From positions 62,001 through 126,000 of the forward strand of contig JAUHZU010000009.1 in assembly GCA_030425705.1 (NCBI GenBank): 64,000 bases of DNA, written 5' to 3'. Shown here piece after piece: positions 7,909 through 16,765 of this stretch. The position numbers and the translations under genes were made by a program. Each line of letters opens with the position of its first letter. The first letter of the stretch is position 1. Origin of the DNA: Phycisphaerae bacterium (lineage in GTDB: Bacteria; Planctomycetota; Phycisphaerae; Phycisphaerales; Phycisphaeraceae). The notes below the pieces were generated by a model. That model searched no databases, was not told where the DNA came from, and saw only the letters and a program-made list of their open reading frames with translations.

Positions 7909-9549
7909 CTAGAGCGCGACGTACGACACGTCGCTGCGCGACTCGGCGGAAGCGGACGGGTGATGCACGTCGGTCGTGAACGCGCCGCCCATCGCGGCAC
8001 GGGTAGCGTCGGCGTCGTAGACGGCGCGGTCGCTGCCGGTGGCGAAGTGCAGCAGGTCCAGCGCGGTCTGCGCCTCGGGCCGGGCAAACTCGACGGCCGG
8101 GACCGCGGGCCCGAAGCTCTGCAGCCGGTGGTTGACGTTCTCGAAGGTGCCGGCCTTCTCCGCCCAGGTCACGCTGGGCAGCACGACATCCGCCGCGGCC
8201 ACGAGTGCGCCGGGAAGCGTGTCGAGCAACACGGTGAACTTATCGCGGACCAGTTGTGTCAGCTCCGGGGTCGCCCAGTCGCTGGGGTAGTTGCCGGTTA
8301 GGATCAGGGAGGAGAACTCGCCCTGCTTTGCGAGGAGTTGGTCGAACTCGAGGACGTCGCCGACGACCAGCCCGAGGGCACGGCGGACGCCGCGGGCGTT
8401 GGGGGCTTTCTCGGCGTAGATCGTGTAGTTGCCCGGGAACGTCTTGTCCTCGCCGTGGAACGGTACGGGGCCGACCGCGAGGTGGGCGTTCGGGTCGATC
8501 TCCCTAGCGAGTTTCGCCAAGAGGTATGCGTCCTCGCAGGTCAGCATCGGGCTGACGACCAGCGCCAGCGAGCCGGCCCCGAAACGGTCGGCCACGTCGC
8601 GCAGCCCGCCCGCCGCCGCGGCGAGCCCCTCGTTCCAGTTCACCGCTCGGCGTCCGTCCAGGTCCGAACCGCTGTCGGGCGGCAGCGACGGCGAGGTGAG
8701 CCGGTCCTCCGCGTGCACGAACTTCCAGCCGTAGCGGATCTCGTCGCTGGTCCACCACTGGTTCACGTCCAGGTTGGTGCGCGGCTTGAGGCGGTAGATC
8801 GTGCCCTCGTTGTGCTCGAGCACGATGTTGTCGCCCGACGCGGTGATGCCGTCGATGCTCGGGGTGCTGGTGAGGTTCCAGACCCGCATGGACATCAGGA
8901 AGTCCTTGTCGAGGAACGCGCCGACGGGGCAGATGTCCACGACGTTGCCCGCCAGTTCGTTGTCCAGCGGCTTGCCGGGGAAGACATCGATCTGCTCGGA
9001 CGAGCCGCGGCCGAAGATGCCGATCTCGTTTGTGCCGGTGACTTCCTGGGTGAAGCGGACGCACCGGGAACACATGATGCAGCGGTCGGAGTAGAGCAGG
9101 ATCGTCGGGCCCATATCTTTCTTGGGCTGCTTGATCTTGTTCTCTTCGAAACGGGACGCGCCGCTGCCGTATTTGTAGGAGTAGTCCTGGAGGAGGCACT
9201 CGCCGGCCTGGTCGCAGACCGGGCAGTCCAGCGGGTGGTTGATGAGCAGGTACTCCATGACCGCGCGCTGGTTGGCGATCGCCTTGGGGCTCTGGGTGTG
9301 GACCTCCATGCCGTCGGCCGCGGGCGTCTGGCAGGTGGGCACGAGCTTGGGGATCAGCTCGACCTTGTTATCGTTGCGGGGGTTGGGCGAGGCGACCTCG
9401 GCCAGGCAGATGCGGCAGGAGGCGGCGACGCTCAGCCCGTCGTGGTAGCAGTAGTGCGGGATCTCGATGCCGTTGTCCAGGGCGACCTGGAGGATGTTCT
9501 TGTTCCCCTCGAAGTCGCAGGGCCGGCCGTCGATGGTGATGGTGGGCAT
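7909..9549 (-). CDS. nuoG: NADH-quinone oxidoreductase subunit G (NuoG)
   Basis: Iron-sulfur subunit of the complex I peripheral arm. The 546 residues show the full N-terminal cluster set: a [2Fe-2S] ferredoxin domain (YCYHDGLSVAASCRICLAE and later PTCQTPAADG), the H-x-x-x-C-x-x-C segment HPLDCPVCDQAGECLLQ, and the [4Fe-4S] motif RCIMCSRCVRF with NVVDICPVGA. The C-terminal molybdopterin-oxidoreductase-like domain is short (about 330 residues), so the protein is toward the small end for NuoG; this part normally lacks cofactor. The gene stands apart from nuoDE and nuoJKLMN. The usual followers nuoH and nuoI are absent downstream; a small lipoprotein gene follows instead. Confidence 0.95.
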   Translation of the reverse strand: MPTITIDGRPCDFEGNKNILQVALDNGIEIPHYCYHDGLSVAASCRICLAEVASPNPRNDNKVELIPKLVPTCQTPAADGMEVHTQSPKAIANQRAVMEYLLINHPLDCPVCDQAGECLLQDYSYKYGSGASRFEENKIKQPKKDMGPTILLYSDRCIMCSRCVRFTQEVTGTNEIGIFGRGSSEQIDVFPGKPLDNELAGNVVDICPVGAFLDKDFLMSMRVWNLTSTPSIDGITASGDNIVLEHNEGTIYRLKPRTNLDVNQWWTSDEIRYGWKFVHAEDRLTSPSLPPDSGSDLDGRRAVNWNEGLAAAAGGLRDVADRFGAGSLALVVSPMLTCEDAYLLAKLAREIDPNAHLAVGPVPFHGEDKTFPGNYTIYAEKAPNARGVRRALGLVVGDVLEFDQLLAKQGEFSSLILTGNYPSDWATPELTQLVRDKFTVLLDTLPGALVAAADVVLPSVTWAEKAGTFENVNHRLQSFGPAVPAVEFARPEAQTALDLLHFATGSDRAVYDADATRAAMGGAFTTDVHHPSASAESRSDVSYVAL

Positions 9550-9698
9550 GGTTGCGGTTCCGAGGTCGGCGTCCGTGCGTGGCGGTCGGTCCGGTGCAGT
9601 TTAGGCCCATGGCTGGCGCGGATCAAAACCGGGCCGACGCTAGGCCCCGCTGTGCATCGGGTTTATGATGGACCGGCCCCACCATAAGGAACGACGCC

Positions 9699-10625
9699 AT
9701 GCCGATCACCCTGCCCCCGATGACGCGACGACAGATGCTCCAGGCCGCCGCGGCGCTGGCCGGCTCGGCCGCGCTGCCCGCCCTGGCCCGGGCCCGGCAG
9801 GACGGCGACGCCCGGCCCGATCCACACCGTGTCGCGCTCTTCTCCGATACCCACATCGACCTCAACCCCGCCACGACCGCCGGCCGGGACAACATCAACA
9901 TGACCGACTACCTCAACCGCTGCATCGAGCAGGCGATGGCCGACCGCCCGCCCGCGCACACGATGTTCTGCGGGGATGTTGCGTACCTGATCGGCAAGAC
10001 CGAGGACTACGACCAGTTCCTCGCCCTGGTGATCCGCCTGCTCGAGGCCGGCGTGCCGGTCCACTGCGTCCTGGGCAACCACGACAACTACGACAACTTC
10101 TTCGACGCGGGCATCGCGCAGCGGCCCGAGGCCCCCCCCGTCGCGGGCAAGCACGTCGGCGTCGTCCGGACCGAGCGGGCGAACTGGCTGCTGCTCGACT
10201 CGCTGATCGAGACCGACACGGTGTATGGTCAACTCGGCGAGGCGCAGCAGGACTGGCTGGTACGGACGCTCGACGGGCTGGACGACAAGCCGGTGCTGGT
10301 CATGGTCCACCACAACTTCGACTGGATCCAGCGCGACGGCTCGGACTGGGGCCTGCGCGATGCCGGGCCGATGTTCGAGACGCTCTCGCAGCGGCAGAAC
10401 GTCAAGGCCGTGTTCTACGGCCACTCGCACGACTGGAAGCACAGCCGGCGTGACGACGGGCTGTATCTGGTCAACCTCCCCCCCACGGCGTACGTGTTCG
10501 CTCCGGGCAAGCCCAACGGCTGGGTGGACTGCCGGCTGGCCGAGGACGCCGCGACGCTGACGCTCCACTGCATCGATCCCCGGCACGAGCAGCACGGCGA
10601 GGAAGTCGAGTTGGCGTACCGCTAA
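9699..10625 (+). CDS. Tat-exported calcineurin-like metallophosphoesterase
   Basis: A 308-residue protein with a twin-arginine signal, MTRRQMLQAAAALAGSAALP, preceded by a short N-terminal extension. The phosphoesterase signature follows in order: LFSDTHID (D-x-H), FCGDVAYL (GD), LGNHDNYDNF (GNHD), MVHHNFDW (H) and FYGHSHDW (GH-x-H). These bind the two metal ions of the calcineurin-like fold. Substrate is unknown. AAGGA at 9686-9690 is the ribosome site. It is divergent from nuoG and upstream of the GH15 gene with a gap of about 170 bases, so probably transcribed separately. Confidence 0.85.
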   Translation: MPITLPPMTRRQMLQAAAALAGSAALPALARARQDGDARPDPHRVALFSDTHIDLNPATTAGRDNINMTDYLNRCIEQAMADRPPAHTMFCGDVAYLIGKTEDYDQFLALVIRLLEAGVPVHCVLGNHDNYDNFFDAGIAQRPEAPPVAGKHVGVVRTERANWLLLDSLIETDTVYGQLGEAQQDWLVRTLDGLDDKPVLVMVHHNFDWIQRDGSDWGLRDAGPMFETLSQRQNVKAVFYGHSHDWKHSRRDDGLYLVNLPPTAYVFAPGKPNGWVDCRLAEDAATLTLHCIDPRHEQHGEEVELAYR

Positions 10626-10792
10626 GCCAGTTCGTGCGGGCCGCTGGTGGGCGTGATCACGGACGGGGCAGGTGCGGGTTGATACAATTAAAACGGTTAA
10701 CGCCAGGCCAGTGGAAGGCCGATCAGTTACCAGCATGGCCCGGCAGGTGTTGCCCGGGCCTTTGATGTTGTCTCACCGAGCCCGGAGCACGG

Positions 10793-13021
10793 ATGCCACG
10801 CGATATCCCCGTTGGAAATGGTCAGATGCTGGTCGCGTTCGACGACCGGTACCAGATCCGCGACCTCTACTTCCCGCACGTGGGGCAGGAAAACCACGCC
10901 GGCGGCCAGCCCTGCCGCTTCGGCGTCTGGGGCGAGCTCCCGACGAGCCGGGTGAAGGACGGCGACCGTCGGCGGTCCCGCGTCTACTGGACGGATGCCG
11001 GCTGGACCCTCTCCCGCCGGTACCAGCCCGACACGCTGGCGACGGATGTCACCCTCGACTGCGAGGAACTGGAGGTCCAGCTCCGCTGCACGGACGTGGT
11101 GGATTACCACCGCCCGGTGATGGTCCGCCGGATCGAGGTCATCAACCAGACCGACGAGGACCGCGAGGTCCGGCTGGTCCACCACCACGACTTCCAGATG
11201 TACGGCACGAAGGTCGGCGACACGGCCTACTACGACCCGCAACTGCGCAGCGTCGTCCACTACCGCAAAGAGCGGTACATCATGGCCAGCTTCTACCTCG
11301 ACGGCGAGCAGCAGACCGACGAGTACGCCACCGGCACGTCGGGCTTCGGCGGCGCGGAGGGCACCTGGCGCGACGCCGAGGACGGCAAGCTCGGCATGAA
11401 CCCCATCGCGCAGGGCGCGGTCGACTCTACCATCCTCTGCTCGGTCCAGCTCCCGCCCGGCGGCAAGCGGGTCGCGTACCTGGTCATCGGCTGCGGCTAC
11501 AGCTACAACGACTGCGACGACCTGCACCGCTTCCTCCACCGCGAGGGGCCGCAACACGTCATCGACCGCACGGCGGCGTACTGGAAGCTCTGGCTCACGG
11601 CGGCCAAGGGCGGCGACGGGGCCGGGTCCGACGACACCGGGCTCAGCCCCGAGGTGATGGACCTCTACAAGCGGTCGCTGCTGGTGGTCCGCACGCAGAT
11701 CGACAACGGCGGAGCCATCATCGCCGCCAACGACAGCGATTACCTGCAGTTCAACCGCGACACATACTCGTACCTCTGGCCGCGCGACGGCGCGTTCGTG
11801 GCCGACGCGATGGACGCGGCCGGCTTCCCCGACGTCTCGCGCAGCTTCTACGAGTTCTGCGCGAAAGCGATCAACAAGCGCGGCATGTTCATGCACAAGT
11901 ACTGCCCGGATGGGTCGCCTGCGTCGAGCTGGCACCCCTGGGTCGACGGCAAGGGCAAGCCGCAGATGCCGATCCAGGAGGACGAGACCGCGCTGGTCGT
12001 CTGGGCGCTCTGGCGGCACTTTGTCCGCAACCGCGATATCGAGTTCGTCCGCCCGCTCTGGGTGAAACTCGTCCAGCCCGCCGCGGACTTCCTGTGCAAG
12101 TACCGCGACCCGGACTCGGGCCTGCCGCTGCCCAGTTACGACCTGTGGGAGGAACGCTGGGGTGTGCACGCGTTCACGGTGGCGACGGTGTATGGCGGGC
12201 TGGAGGCAGCGGCGCGCTTTGCAGAGAGCTTCGGCGACACCCACCGGGCGAAGAAGTACGCCGAGGCCGCCGACGGCGTCCGCGAAGCGTTCTGCCGGTA
12301 CCTGTGGTCCGAGGAGCACGGCCGGTTCCTCCGCCGGATCGACCCGGTGGATACCGACCGCGTGGCGGAGTTCATGGCCGACCTGTTCGACGGGCGCGAC
12401 CCGCGCGCGTCGCTGCCGGGCGTGATCGAGAACCTGCCTGGCACCACCGGGGGTGGCGAAAGTTCATCGGCCGAGCCGGTGAAGTACCTGCCGGACGACA
12501 ACCCGGACGCGTCGATGTTCGCGATCTTTGCGATGGGTCTGCTGCCGGCCGATGACGAGCGTGTGCAGGCGACGCTCAAGGCGGTCGAGGACCGGCTGAC
12601 GGTGAAGACCAAGGTCGGCGGCGTCGCGCGTTATGTGGATGACTACTACCACCAGGTCAGCCGGGACACGCAGAATATCCCCGGCAACCCGTGGTTCATC
12701 TGCACGCTCTGGATGGCGGACTACCGCATCGCGCAGGCGACCACCGAGGCGCAGCTCCGCGAGGCGGTGGGCTACCTGGACTGGGTCGCGGCCCGGGCGC
12801 TGCCCTCGGGCGTGCTGGCCGAGCAGGTCCACCCCGAGTCGAACGCGCCGCTGTCGGTGAGCCCGCTGACGTGGAGCCACGCGACGGTGGCGGCGACGGT
12901 GGTGAGCTACCTGAGCAAGCGCCGGGCGATCCTCGAGGCCGAGCGGCGCGGCACGCCGGTCGTGCCCGGCCCACCCGCGCCGATCTCCCACAACGAGCGG
13001 CTCGCCGACGCGCCGGCCTAA
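10793..13021 (+). CDS. Glycoside hydrolase family 15 protein (glucoamylase/glucodextranase-like)
   Basis: A 742-residue cytoplasmic enzyme with no signal peptide. The first 250 residues are the beta-sandwich N-terminal domain (VGNGQMLVAFDDRYQIRDLY, then FPHVGQENHAGG); the (alpha/alpha)6 barrel follows. Catalytic-barrel motifs are YSYLWPRDGAFVADAMD, SYDLWEERWGVHAFTVATVY (likely general acid Glu) and SGVLAEQVHPESNAPLS (likely general base Glu). The family releases glucose from alpha-glucans, trehalose or dextran-type substrates from non-reducing ends; without a signal peptide the substrate is probably internal, such as glycogen or trehalose. GGAG lies seven bases before the ATG. It is followed by nuoJ with a promoter-like sequence between. 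Confidence 0.88.
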   Translation: MPRDIPVGNGQMLVAFDDRYQIRDLYFPHVGQENHAGGQPCRFGVWGELPTSRVKDGDRRRSRVYWTDAGWTLSRRYQPDTLATDVTLDCEELEVQLRCTDVVDYHRPVMVRRIEVINQTDEDREVRLVHHHDFQMYGTKVGDTAYYDPQLRSVVHYRKERYIMASFYLDGEQQTDEYATGTSGFGGAEGTWRDAEDGKLGMNPIAQGAVDSTILCSVQLPPGGKRVAYLVIGCGYSYNDCDDLHRFLHREGPQHVIDRTAAYWKLWLTAAKGGDGAGSDDTGLSPEVMDLYKRSLLVVRTQIDNGGAIIAANDSDYLQFNRDTYSYLWPRDGAFVADAMDAAGFPDVSRSFYEFCAKAINKRGMFMHKYCPDGSPASSWHPWVDGKGKPQMPIQEDETALVVWALWRHFVRNRDIEFVRPLWVKLVQPAADFLCKYRDPDSGLPLPSYDLWEERWGVHAFTVATVYGGLEAAARFAESFGDTHRAKKYAEAADGVREAFCRYLWSEEHGRFLRRIDPVDTDRVAEFMADLFDGRDPRASLPGVIENLPGTTGGGESSSAEPVKYLPDDNPDASMFAIFAMGLLPADDERVQATLKAVEDRLTVKTKVGGVARYVDDYYHQVSRDTQNIPGNPWFICTLWMADYRIAQATTEAQLREAVGYLDWVAARALPSGVLAEQVHPESNAPLSVSPLTWSHATVAATVVSYLSKRRAILEAERRGTPVVPGPPAPISHNERLADAPA

Positions 13022-13075
13022 CGAAACCCGCGGCCGACCGGCCCTGTGGACACCCCGCTCGGGCGGCCTCACAAC

Positions 13076-13104
13076 TTGCTCGCGCTGCGCCCGCCGTCTA
13101 TCCT
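13076..13104 (+). promoter_or_regulatory. Candidate sigma70-type promoter for nuoJKLMN
   Basis: TTGCTC (13076-13081) and TATCCT (13099-13104) are separated by exactly 17 bases, 105 bases before the nuoJ start. This is a moderate match; GC-rich flanks make chance matches less likely than usual, but it is not proven. Confidence 0.4.
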
Positions 13105-13208
13105 GTCTGCCCACTGGGTCAGGGCAAGGACGCCCACCGATCAGGGGTCGATTCCATCGGCACCGGCACCGCCCAGCGGTTTTCTAATCCCGGCTGCCAC
13201 GGCCACTT

Positions 13209-14102
13209 ATGTCCACCCCTCTGCTGCTCTACATCGCGTCGGTGATCGGGGCGATTGCTCTGATCCTGATGATGCCCAGGCCCGAAGGGACCCCGGCCAG
13301 CCGGCTCACGCCGATCGGGGCGCTCCTCGGGGCCGCCGCGCTCGGGGGGCTCTGGCTCGCAATCGCGTTCAAAGCCGACCTGGTCACACCCGACGCGTTC
13401 AAGGGGGTGGTCGGGCTACCCGCAACGACGTTTGCGTACTTTTATGTCTTCAGTGCGATCGCGGTCGCCGCGGCCGTGCGCGTCATCACCCACCGCCGGC
13501 CGGTGTACTCGGCGCTGTGGTTCATCATGGTCGTCCTCGCTTCGGCGGGGCTGTTCCTCACGCTCTCGGCCGACTTCATGGCCTTCGCCATGGTCATCAT
13601 CTACGGCGGAGCGATCCTGGTGACGTACATGTTCGTCATCATGCTCGCCAGCCAGCCGCGCGAGCCGGGCCGCGAAGACCAGGCCCCGGAGTACGACCGG
13701 GTCAGCCGCGACCCGCTGTGGGCGTGTGTCGCGGGGTTCCTGCTGCTGGCGGTCTTGCTGACGGTGTGCTTCAACGCCGACGGCACGGTCCAGCCGAACC
13801 CCGCCGCGGCGATGGCCAGCGACGCGGAGGTGATCGCGACGCAGCTCACCGACCGCGGTCTCGACGCAGAATCGGCCGAGCAACTCGGCTCATCGCCCGA
13901 GTATGCCGCGGACGGTGTGAGCAACGTTGAACGCGTCGGTCTGGACCTGTTCGAGTCGCACCCGCTCGCGATCGAGCTGGCGGGGGTGATCCTGCTGGTG
14001 TCGCTCATCGGCGCGGTGGTGATCGCCAAGACGCGGGTCGAGGACCTGTTCCACGCGGGCCGACCGGTCCAGCCGCAACCGGCCGAAGGCGAGGTGGGCT
14101 GA
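13209..14102 (+). CDS. nuoJ: NADH-quinone oxidoreductase subunit J (NuoJ)
   Basis: Membrane subunit of complex I next to NuoK and NuoA. The 297 residues contain about five membrane segments; the central ADFMAFAMVIIYGGAILVTY is the highly conserved NuoJ helix with the pi-bulge. The protein is long for NuoJ: an extra N-terminal helix pair before residue 70 and an extracytoplasmic loop of about 75 residues (NADGTVQPNPAAAMASDAEV and on) before the last helix. It heads a plus-strand run nuoJ-K-L-M-N; nuoK starts one base after its stop. Confidence 0.92.
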   Translation: MSTPLLLYIASVIGAIALILMMPRPEGTPASRLTPIGALLGAAALGGLWLAIAFKADLVTPDAFKGVVGLPATTFAYFYVFSAIAVAAAVRVITHRRPVYSALWFIMVVLASAGLFLTLSADFMAFAMVIIYGGAILVTYMFVIMLASQPREPGREDQAPEYDRVSRDPLWACVAGFLLLAVLLTVCFNADGTVQPNPAAAMASDAEVIATQLTDRGLDAESAEQLGSSPEYAADGVSNVERVGLDLFESHPLAIELAGVILLVSLIGAVVIAKTRVEDLFHAGRPVQPQPAEGEVG

Positions 14103-14103
14103 C

Positions 14104-14424
14104 ATGCCGGAGACCCTCACCGCCCTGGGGCTGTCGCACTACCTGATGACCGGCGCGGTCCTGTTCGTGCTCGGGTTGATCGGGTTCGTGACCCGCCGCA
14201 ACCTGATCATCATGTTCCTGTGCACGGAGATGATGTTCCAGGGCGTGGCGCTGTCGCTGGTCGCGGGGGCGAAGTTCCACGCGAACGTGACCGGGCAGAC
14301 CTTTGTGATTTTTGTGCTGACGATCGCCGCGGCCGAGGCCGCGCTGGCCCTGGGCCTGGTCGTCATGATGTTCCGCCGCCGTGGCACGCTCGATGTCGAT
14401 GCGTGGCAGGCGATGAGCGGGTGA
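14104..14424 (+). CDS. nuoK: NADH-quinone oxidoreductase subunit K (NuoK)
   Basis: Small MrpC-like proton-channel subunit of complex I, 106 residues with three membrane helices. LSHYLMTGAVLFVLGLIGFV leads, and the conserved Glu residues lie in MFLCTEMMFQGVALSL and LTIAAAEAALALGLV, which form the half-channel. The ATG follows the nuoJ TGA after a single base, consistent with coupled translation. Confidence 0.95.
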   Translation: MPETLTALGLSHYLMTGAVLFVLGLIGFVTRRNLIIMFLCTEMMFQGVALSLVAGAKFHANVTGQTFVIFVLTIAAAEAALALGLVVMMFRRRGTLDVDAWQAMSG

Positions 14425-14440
14425 CCCTGTAGGACGCACC

Positions 14441-16723
14441 GTGACCGGACTTGAACTCGCCAAACTCATCCCCTGGATCGCCGCGCTGGGCGCGGTGGTG
14501 TGCGGGCTGTTGTGCGCGAGGCCCGCGCTCAAGGGGCTCGCGGGGTGGGTGTGCGTCCTCGCGATCGCCGCGGGCTTCGGGCTCACCTGCGCGGCGGCGA
14601 TGCCCTGGGTCACCGGCGATCAGCACTTCGAGACCTTCGACCACTCCGAGATCACGCGGGGCGAGGTTGTCACCCTCGCGCGATGGATCAGCGTCGGCGG
14701 GAGCTACGACACACAGACCGGCGAACAGACCGGCATGGAGCACGGTTTCAACGTCGACTTCGGCTACTACTTCGACGGGCTGACGTTTGTCATGCTCTTT
14801 GTCGTCTGCGGCATCGGGATGCTGATCGCGGTCTACGCGGTGGGCTACATGCGGGGCGACCCGGGGGTCGCGCGGTTCTTCGCGGCGATGGCGCTGTTCA
14901 TCTTCGCGATGACCACGCTGGTCATGGCCGACAACCTCGTGCTGCTGTTCCTGGGCTGGGAGGGTGTCGGGCTCTGCTCGTACCTGCTGATCGGCTACTA
15001 CTACAGCAAGGACACGGCGGTCGCCGCGGCGAAGAAGGCCTTTATCGTCAACCGCATCGGCGACTTCGGCTTCCTGATCGGCATGTTCCTGTGCTTCCAG
15101 GTGTTCGGCTCGCTGCAGTTCGCGGACATCCTGCCCGCAGTGCAGGCGAAGCTAGGCCTGATCGATCCGTACCTGCTGACCGGCGGCGCGGCGATCGCCT
15201 ACGAGCGGTTGTATGAGGTCCTGCAGACGACGAACGCCAGCAGCCCGTGGCTGTTCTACGCCATCCCCTTCTGCCTGATGGTCGGGGCGTTCGGCAAGTC
15301 GGCGCAGATCCCGCTGTTCGTCTGGCTGCCCGACGCGATGGCCGGCCCGACCCCCGTCTCCGCGCTGGTCCACGCCGCGACGATGGTCACCGCCGGGGTG
15401 TACCTGATCGCGCGCTGCATGCCGCTGTTTGTCCTCGGCCACGAGCACGCCGTCGCTGTGTCGTCGCTCTCGCCGCTGCATTTGGTCGCGGCGGTCGGCG
15501 CGGTCACCGCCCTGTTTGCCGGGACGATCGCGCTGACCAACAACGACCTCAAGGGCGTCTTCGCGTACTCGACCGTCTCCCAGCTCGGCTACATGTTCCT
15601 CGGGTTGGGCGCGCTGTCCTCCACCGCGGCGGTGTTCCACCTCGTGACCCACGCGTTCTTCAAGGCGCTCCTGTTCCTCACCGCCGGCAGCGTGATGCAC
15701 GCCCTGGCCGGGACGCTGGACATCCGCAAGATGGGCGGCATGGGCAAGCACATGCCCGTGACCAAGTGGCTGATGTTCGCCGGGTGCCTTGCCCTGGCGG
15801 GCTTCCCGTTCACCGCCGGCTTTTTCTCGAAGGACGAGATCCTCGCCGCCGCGATGATCAAGGGCACCGGCGACCACGGGAGTTGGTTCTACCTCGTCCT
15901 CGCGATCCTCGGCCTGGCTACCGCGTTCCTCACGGCGTTCTACACGTTCCGACTCTGGTGCATCGTCTTCACCGGCGAAACGAGGTACGAGATGGGCGAT
16001 GAGCACCACAGCGAGGACGACGACGGGCACGGCGACCATCACGCCCACACGCCGCACGAGATGCCGTTCTGGCCGATGAACGCCCCGCTGGTGGTGCTGC
16101 TAATCGGGGCGCTGGCGGCGGGCTTCCTGCTCGCGCCGCCGAAGATGCTGGTCGGTGACGCGCTGCCGCAGCGGATGCACATCGCGATGCACGAGTCCTC
16201 GGCCTACATCCCTGAGCAGGGAGCGCATGCCGGGTCGCACACGGCCGACACAGCGCAACCGGACGATGCACATGCTGAAGAGGCCCACGCCGATCACGGG
16301 CACACCGAACACCACCACGAGATTGCAGGGCTCGACGCCCACCTGTTCATGATGATCCTCAGCAGCATCATCGCGATCGCCGGCATCGGCCTGGCTTTCC
16401 TGTTCTACAGCGTCAACCGCTCGCTGCCCGCCAAGGCCGCCGCCGCGTTTGGTTCCTTCACGCAGACCCTCCGCGAGAAGTACTACATCGACGAGTTCTA
16501 CGACCGCGCGGTCGTCCAGCCGCTAAACGTCATCAGCCAGGTCCTCTTCGTCGTGGACCAGTTGGTCGTACACGCCACGGTGATGGGCGTCGGCCTGCTG
16601 CCCGGCAACGTCGGCCGACAACTCCGCCGGACACAGACCGGGAAGCTGCAGGGCTACGGCCTGGGCATGCTCGTCGGCGTCGCGGCCGTCGCCCTGCTCC
16701 TGTTCCTGCTGCTCAACCGCTAG
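14441..16723 (+). CDS. nuoL: NADH-quinone oxidoreductase subunit L (NuoL) with His-rich loops
   Basis: Distal antiporter-like proton-pumping subunit with its long lateral helix. The GTG start at 14441 has AGGAC upstream. The core is typical: WEGVGLCSYLLIGYYYSKD, IPLFVWLPDAMAGPTPVSAL, VHAATMVTAGVYLIARC and AYSTVSQLGYMFLGLG. At 760 residues it is longer than usual. The excess is in two hydrophilic insertions near residues 519-540 (HHSEDDDGHGDHHAHTPH) and 595-627 (HAEEAHADHGHTEHHHE), both rich in His and acidic residues, lying in a loop before the C-terminal lateral-helix region. nuoM follows after about 40 bases. Confidence 0.95.
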   Translation: MTGLELAKLIPWIAALGAVVCGLLCARPALKGLAGWVCVLAIAAGFGLTCAAAMPWVTGDQHFETFDHSEITRGEVVTLARWISVGGSYDTQTGEQTGMEHGFNVDFGYYFDGLTFVMLFVVCGIGMLIAVYAVGYMRGDPGVARFFAAMALFIFAMTTLVMADNLVLLFLGWEGVGLCSYLLIGYYYSKDTAVAAAKKAFIVNRIGDFGFLIGMFLCFQVFGSLQFADILPAVQAKLGLIDPYLLTGGAAIAYERLYEVLQTTNASSPWLFYAIPFCLMVGAFGKSAQIPLFVWLPDAMAGPTPVSALVHAATMVTAGVYLIARCMPLFVLGHEHAVAVSSLSPLHLVAAVGAVTALFAGTIALTNNDLKGVFAYSTVSQLGYMFLGLGALSSTAAVFHLVTHAFFKALLFLTAGSVMHALAGTLDIRKMGGMGKHMPVTKWLMFAGCLALAGFPFTAGFFSKDEILAAAMIKGTGDHGSWFYLVLAILGLATAFLTAFYTFRLWCIVFTGETRYEMGDEHHSEDDDGHGDHHAHTPHEMPFWPMNAPLVVLLIGALAAGFLLAPPKMLVGDALPQRMHIAMHESSAYIPEQGAHAGSHTADTAQPDDAHAEEAHADHGHTEHHHEIAGLDAHLFMMILSSIIAIAGIGLAFLFYSVNRSLPAKAAAAFGSFTQTLREKYYIDEFYDRAVVQPLNVISQVLFVVDQLVVHATVMGVGLLPGNVGRQLRRTQTGKLQGYGLGMLVGVAAVALLLFLLLNR

Positions 16724-16765
16724 CCCCCGACCGAGACCCGAAACCCCAGACCGAAACCCGCTTCC

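Noticed and set aside
10672-12555. 627-residue plus-strand frame over the GH15 gene
   Set aside because: Frame-shifted relative to the true GH15 reading frame; Arg/Pro-rich with no fold.
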